From: Asterias amurensis
Taxonomy: Eukaryota; Echinodermata; Asteroidea; Forcipulatida; Asteriidae
NCBI RefSeq assembly: GCF_032118995.1
Contig: NC_092650.1
Location: 20,956,501-21,020,500 of the forward strand
Direction of reading: 5' to 3'
DNA length: 64,000 nt
In this document: positions 60,701 to 64,000 of the stretch, in pieces
Numbering within the stretch: position 1 is the first letter of the stretch
Layout: every line of letters starts with the position of its first letter
Position numbers and translations under genes: made by a program
Notes under the pieces: model-generated
Told to the model about the DNA's origin: nothing
The model's database searches: none
Seen by the model: the letters and a program-made list of their open reading frames with translations, nothing else

Positions 60701-63045
60701 GGCTATAATCGGTCTTTGTTTTGGTTTTTAAAGATGTGCTGCATTTGTTAGTTGTAGATGATTTGATACAAAGAGCTCTACGATGAGATTGTGTTTTAGA
60801 AATAGATTACACCCATTATAGGCATTATGATGATGATACTAAGTGTCATATGTTCCCAACAGTAAAAATTATACAACTCAGAGATTGGATATCCGATGAT
60901 TCAAACCAAAGCAATAAGAACAATGCCATACCGCCAGTGCCTGCAGAAGTGCTTATGGGACGATGGTTCGTATTGCATTACTTTTCGCCGACTTATCTAA
61001 GACCGTCTTATTGCAACAGGCTTTATGACTGACTAAGCTAAGACCGTCTAAGGCAGATAGCCTGCTATAACTGACTGGTCTTAGACCGCTGACTAAGACC
61101 GTTTTATTGCAATCCGCCCCAGGCCTGGAATTACATGCAGGTCATGGAGGCCATGTCCTCCTTTGCCCCCTGGTATTGGCCTTGGTGCCCCTTCAACAGT
61201 TTTTCATTGACATTAAGATTTTCCAATGGAAGTGCCCTTTGCAAAATGAAAATGGCCTTGCCCTTTTGAAGATGAAATTGCAGGCCTGAGAGATAGTTGG
61301 GGGCACCAAGGCATTGAGGCCTGCAGGCTCCAGGCCTACCTACTTTAAATTTTCACTTTGGTCAAGTAAGGAGCCTTGTTTGGGAGTGTTTACCCTGAGA
61401 AGTAACCTTGTCACTTTGCTACTCTCAAGCTAATAGGAAAGAGGGAATGAAGAGTCAGTAGTTACCTTTGGTAGAGCGTTTCAATGAAGCAGTATTTGCC
61501 ACTGTGTAAAGATCTTTCCATCATTTTGACTCGGCAGTTGGGCTGCGCTTGATGAACCTGTAGCAGAGTGAACTGCGCATAGGACTCAAACGCAAAACTC
61601 CAGCGACTTGGATCTTGGTAAAATAAATCCTGAAAAAATGGGAAGAAAACAATTAAAGGATATTTATATTCATTCAGTTGAACCTGGCTTGTCAAAGTGA
61701 AATTTGGTATTCGGTTTACCACTGGCCAACTATCTGAAATAAACTAGACAATCAAATATTTGTTTCCCCAGTACTTACGTGCTTACTAATTCGCGGTTAC
61801 GGTTAGGAAAAGCTATATTCGCCATTAACCGGATATTCAAATCATTTGCCCAGGCCTACCTTCCAAATGATGAGGGATAAACACCTCTGGCGTGAGTCGT
61901 GACGTTGTGCATGGAATCTCTGTTGCGACCGCTAAACGATGTTGATGATTTAAGTAGGCTCAAATCAAAGTGCTCAAAATTAATGGCTTCAGATACCATA
62001 TGATTTTTTACTGGTTAATAAATACCAAAATTTACACTTTTATTGAAAACCTTTGAAAGAAAACTGCAAGTGTTAGGCCGATTTAAACATTTTGAAAATG
62101 TGCGGTGGCAGAAACAGATGAAATTCTTCTAGTGGTGTTGGGGAATCCTGAGTGCCGGACGGTTTTCCCAACACGGACCAATGTGGGCAGAACCCTGACG
62201 TGATCATGAAGGCCTACACAAATCAAGTTACAAAAAATGGATTTGAGATCAAAACAATGAATGAATATTTCAAAGAACAATTTTAAAAAATAATGTCCTT
62301 ACCAGCATGTTTTCTCCCCTGTTATCTCTCCATTTTTCCACAGGCTCCGGAAAGACTTCAAAATCGTCAATCTGACCAAAATACTTCAGCAGTGTTGACT
62401 TCCCGCTGCCAATATTTCCTTCAATTACAATCTATGAACACAGATTTACATTATGTTAGACTTTGTAATAAAAAAGAAGAAGCTAAATTTGGAAAAGAAT
62501 CGAGTAGGCCTACTTTAAATCTCTACTTACTTCTTTTTATTTAAATTAAAAAAGACTTAATTTATGTTTTCCTGTTTACTTTTTATTCAGGTGCAAACAA
62601 TTCATTTCTTAAAAATGAAAACCTAGGCCCCTCACCGACTCATCATTCGATATGAAACAAAATAGAAGTACAATGTATCCAAATTAACCTCAATTTGTGA
62701 AAAAAAATTCCAAAGCAAAATGGAGGAAAATTCGGAAAATACTTTGTTTTTTTTAGGCCCTACTCTTATTTTTTTTTCCGTTGAAAGTAGTACTTTAACT
62801 TTGCTTACCGTCTTAGGTCTCTGCGAAGTACTTTCATGACTGTTGCTATTTCCGATGACCACATTACCGAGTTTGGAGCTGATATCACCAAGTGGTGTGC
62901 GGTGTTGTTGCTGTTGCTTTGTGGACGAAGCCGCCAGACGCGACGAGCGGATATGCCCACTCTTCTCTTCTGCTGGTTGCTGCTGTAAACCGCGCAGGTT
63001 TTGGTTCACGGTGTCGTCAGTTTTGTCTTGATTTCCCCCCAACAT
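57773..63045 (-). CDS. Deoxynucleoside kinase copy B (TK2/dNK type) with D-box-like N-terminus
   Basis: Inverted paralogue of the kinase at 49677-53431. Exons in transcript order: 63045-62809, 62431-62303, 61629-61466, 59849-59761, 59076-58916, 57847-57773; 284 residues. Intron positions and phases are identical to copy A and exon 1 is again exactly 79 codons. P-loop IEGNIGSGKST, FPEPVEKW, DPSRWSFAFESYA, MMERSLHSGKYCFIETLY, LSEWFDWLL, LID RRICERSRKEE and EYLRELHEMHEDWLI are all intact, so the gene looks functional. Exon 3 is two codons shorter than in A (QAQPNCR versus QAQPRPTSR). Exon 1 is Gln-rich (runs QQQ and QQQQ), acidic near its start (unlike a mitochondrial presequence), and contains HRTPLGDISSKLGN (48-61), a cyclin-like destruction-box match, ending QRPKT. 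Both copies look like active enzymes; division of labour is unknown. Confidence 0.93.
58632..58890. repeat. Foldback element with gcgctccagagtcgcgcc arms
   Basis: Left arm ggcgagcgctccagagtcgc; right arm gcgactctggagcgcctgtc. A further internal copy aaggcgctccagagtcgtt is at about 58780. Its right end is 26 bp from exon 5 of kinase copy B. Confidence 0.8.
59151..59215. repeat. TTAA-type MITE fragment
   Basis: agacactattggtaattgtt followed by tggtgtatctcaacat. Confidence 0.65.
60375..60550 (+). repeat. tRNA-derived SINE, head and part of body
   Basis: Head ggtgtcatggctgaatgg and gtgggttcgaatcccggtca, body gcaagacactctcctgtaac; broken at the start of the next element. Confidence 0.75.
60551..61120. 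repeat. MITE with ggggcggattgca termini inserted in a SINE
   Basis: Perfect terminal pair ggggcggattgca / tgcaatccgcccc, 570 bp apart, with many inner arms of taagaccg/cggtctta type. No transposase frame. Confidence 0.85.
61121..61350. repeat. aggcctggaattacat-type element
   Basis: Starts aggcctggaattacatgcagg and contains tgcaaaatgaaaatgg and gatgaaattgcaggcctg; same family as 23563-23742. Confidence 0.7.
62863..62904 (-). other. Destruction-box-like motif in kinase copy B
   Basis: Residues 49-61, R-T-P-L-G-D-I-S-S-K-L-G-N, closely resemble cyclin B destruction boxes (R-x-A-L-G-D-I-x-N). The position is equivalent to that in copy A, about 18 residues before the exon 1/2 junction. Confidence 0.6.
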
Positions 63046-64000
63046 TGTCACGATTTTCTTACGATAGCAAGCACGAATTTATTCTGAGTTCCAACTGGTT
63101 TAAATGTGTAACGTAAAGTAGGTTTTTAACGTTGAGTTTTTTATGAACATTCACGTTACTTACGTTACGTGTGGTGTGACAACAAACCTTTTTCACATCG
63201 ATGCAATTTTGGAAAAACCGCGCGCTCTCTGATCAAGCTGCTGTTGTTGGTTGAGGTTGATGGAACAAACGACTCTAAAATAGGGGTAATTTTAAAGCTC
63301 TACAAGATATGCGTACTTGATTTTACAGATTCTGAGCAATCTAACCAATTAAAATTCAATACCTTTATACATTAAATGCTCAATAATTGACTTTGTGGCA
63401 AAGAGTATTTTTTGTTTCAGTATTAAATACTATTTATTTAATTCTTTCGCCCACATCCACATACACGCAAAAAATGGTAGCGCTGAAACAAGAATACCGT
63501 GCGCCCGTAGACGGACAGGTTACTACCCCCTCTACCGGCCGGATAAGTTTTGACTTATTCCTTGTACTCCTTCTATTTAGTAGTCTTCTTGTTTCTTCAG
63601 TGGTTTAAAACACAGCTTGGACTTGAGTATTGTAGTACAAATATGTCCTTGAAGTCAACAAGTTTTCTTTTAGAGTTTCAAAGTTATGCGTTATCTAAAC
63701 TTGAAAGTAATATTATTATGAAAATTGGAGGAAATTTTAACCAAGGAAGGAAATAGGTCCACTCTTAATCATACACTTTCTTGATGCTATGTCAGATTTT
63801 TGGCCTCAAACATTAAAAAATTGATTTCTTTTGAGTGAATGGTATTTCAAAGAATATCACCCGCTCTAACGAAAAAAAAGGTTTAACTTTTACTTTTAAT
63901 GGTCAGGAACATGACAAAAATTTAAAATGTTTCTTATAAAACACATAATTGGTCACGTGATATGTCGGGATCCCAACAAAAACTAATTTTGAGCACTTTA
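63046..64000. promoter_or_regulatory. Upstream region of kinase copy B
   Basis: The 5' flank of the minus-strand kinase. In gene orientation GAGCGCGCGGTTTT lies at 63227-63214, about 170 bp before the ATG, matching copy A's upstream motif at 13 of 14 positions. The remaining sequence to the window end is AT-rich with no recognised gene or repeat. Confidence 0.4.

Noticed and set aside
1-64000. Retroviral, LTR, Polinton or toxin remnants
   Set aside because: No long reverse-transcriptase, integrase, capsid or polymerase-like frames and no long direct terminal repeats were seen; only tail-like pieces that could derive from non-LTR elements.

Overview
The window is animal nuclear DNA: AT-rich, with split genes, GT-AG introns, dense short inverted-repeat transposons (MITEs) and tRNA-derived SINEs. 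The protein-coding genes are close to vertebrate orthologues but the gene spacing is compact. Together with the repeat style this suggests a marine invertebrate deuterostome, most likely an echinoderm such as a sea star. The organism assignment is an inference; the gene assignments rest on reading the exons directly.

Layout from left to right. At 5598-13095 (+) lie the last nine exons of tyrosine aminotransferase; its 5' exons are not seen and should lie to the left. At 18664-19554 (+) is a single-exon FITM2-type fat-storage-inducing transmembrane protein. At 25990-31704 (-) is a five-exon GDAP1-like mitochondrial outer-membrane GST-fold protein. At 35857-37538 (+) is the two-exon KEOPS kinase TP53RK/Bud32. 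At 41195-49089 (-) is a nine-exon DHRS4-type short-chain dehydrogenase ending in a peroxisomal SRL signal and containing a 24-nt microexon. Two six-exon deoxynucleoside kinase genes (TK2/insect dNK type) follow at 49677-53431 (+) and 57773-63045 (-), convergent and with matching exon structure.

The deoxynucleoside kinase pair is the most notable part. Both proteins carry a 79-residue first exon that has diverged almost completely except for two motifs, R-x-x-L-x-D-I-S-S-x-x-x-N and a terminal QRPKT. The first motif looks like a cyclin-type destruction box, so these kinases may be degraded in the cell cycle as vertebrate TK1 is, but through an independently acquired degron. Exons 4 and 5 of the two copies are far more alike than exons 2 and 6, as expected if gene conversion has homogenised the middle of the inverted pair. 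DHRS4 and the first kinase are head to head and share a 587-bp promoter interval.

Most of the remaining sequence is repeats. One TTAA-ended foldback family (termini like ttaaaggcagtggacacta) has about two dozen copies. At least six other inverted-repeat families occur, many of them nested. At four places two elements abut and share a single TTAA, suggesting repeated insertion into the ends of earlier copies. No retroviral, Polinton or toxin remnants, rRNA genes, functional tRNA genes or CRISPR arrays were seen.
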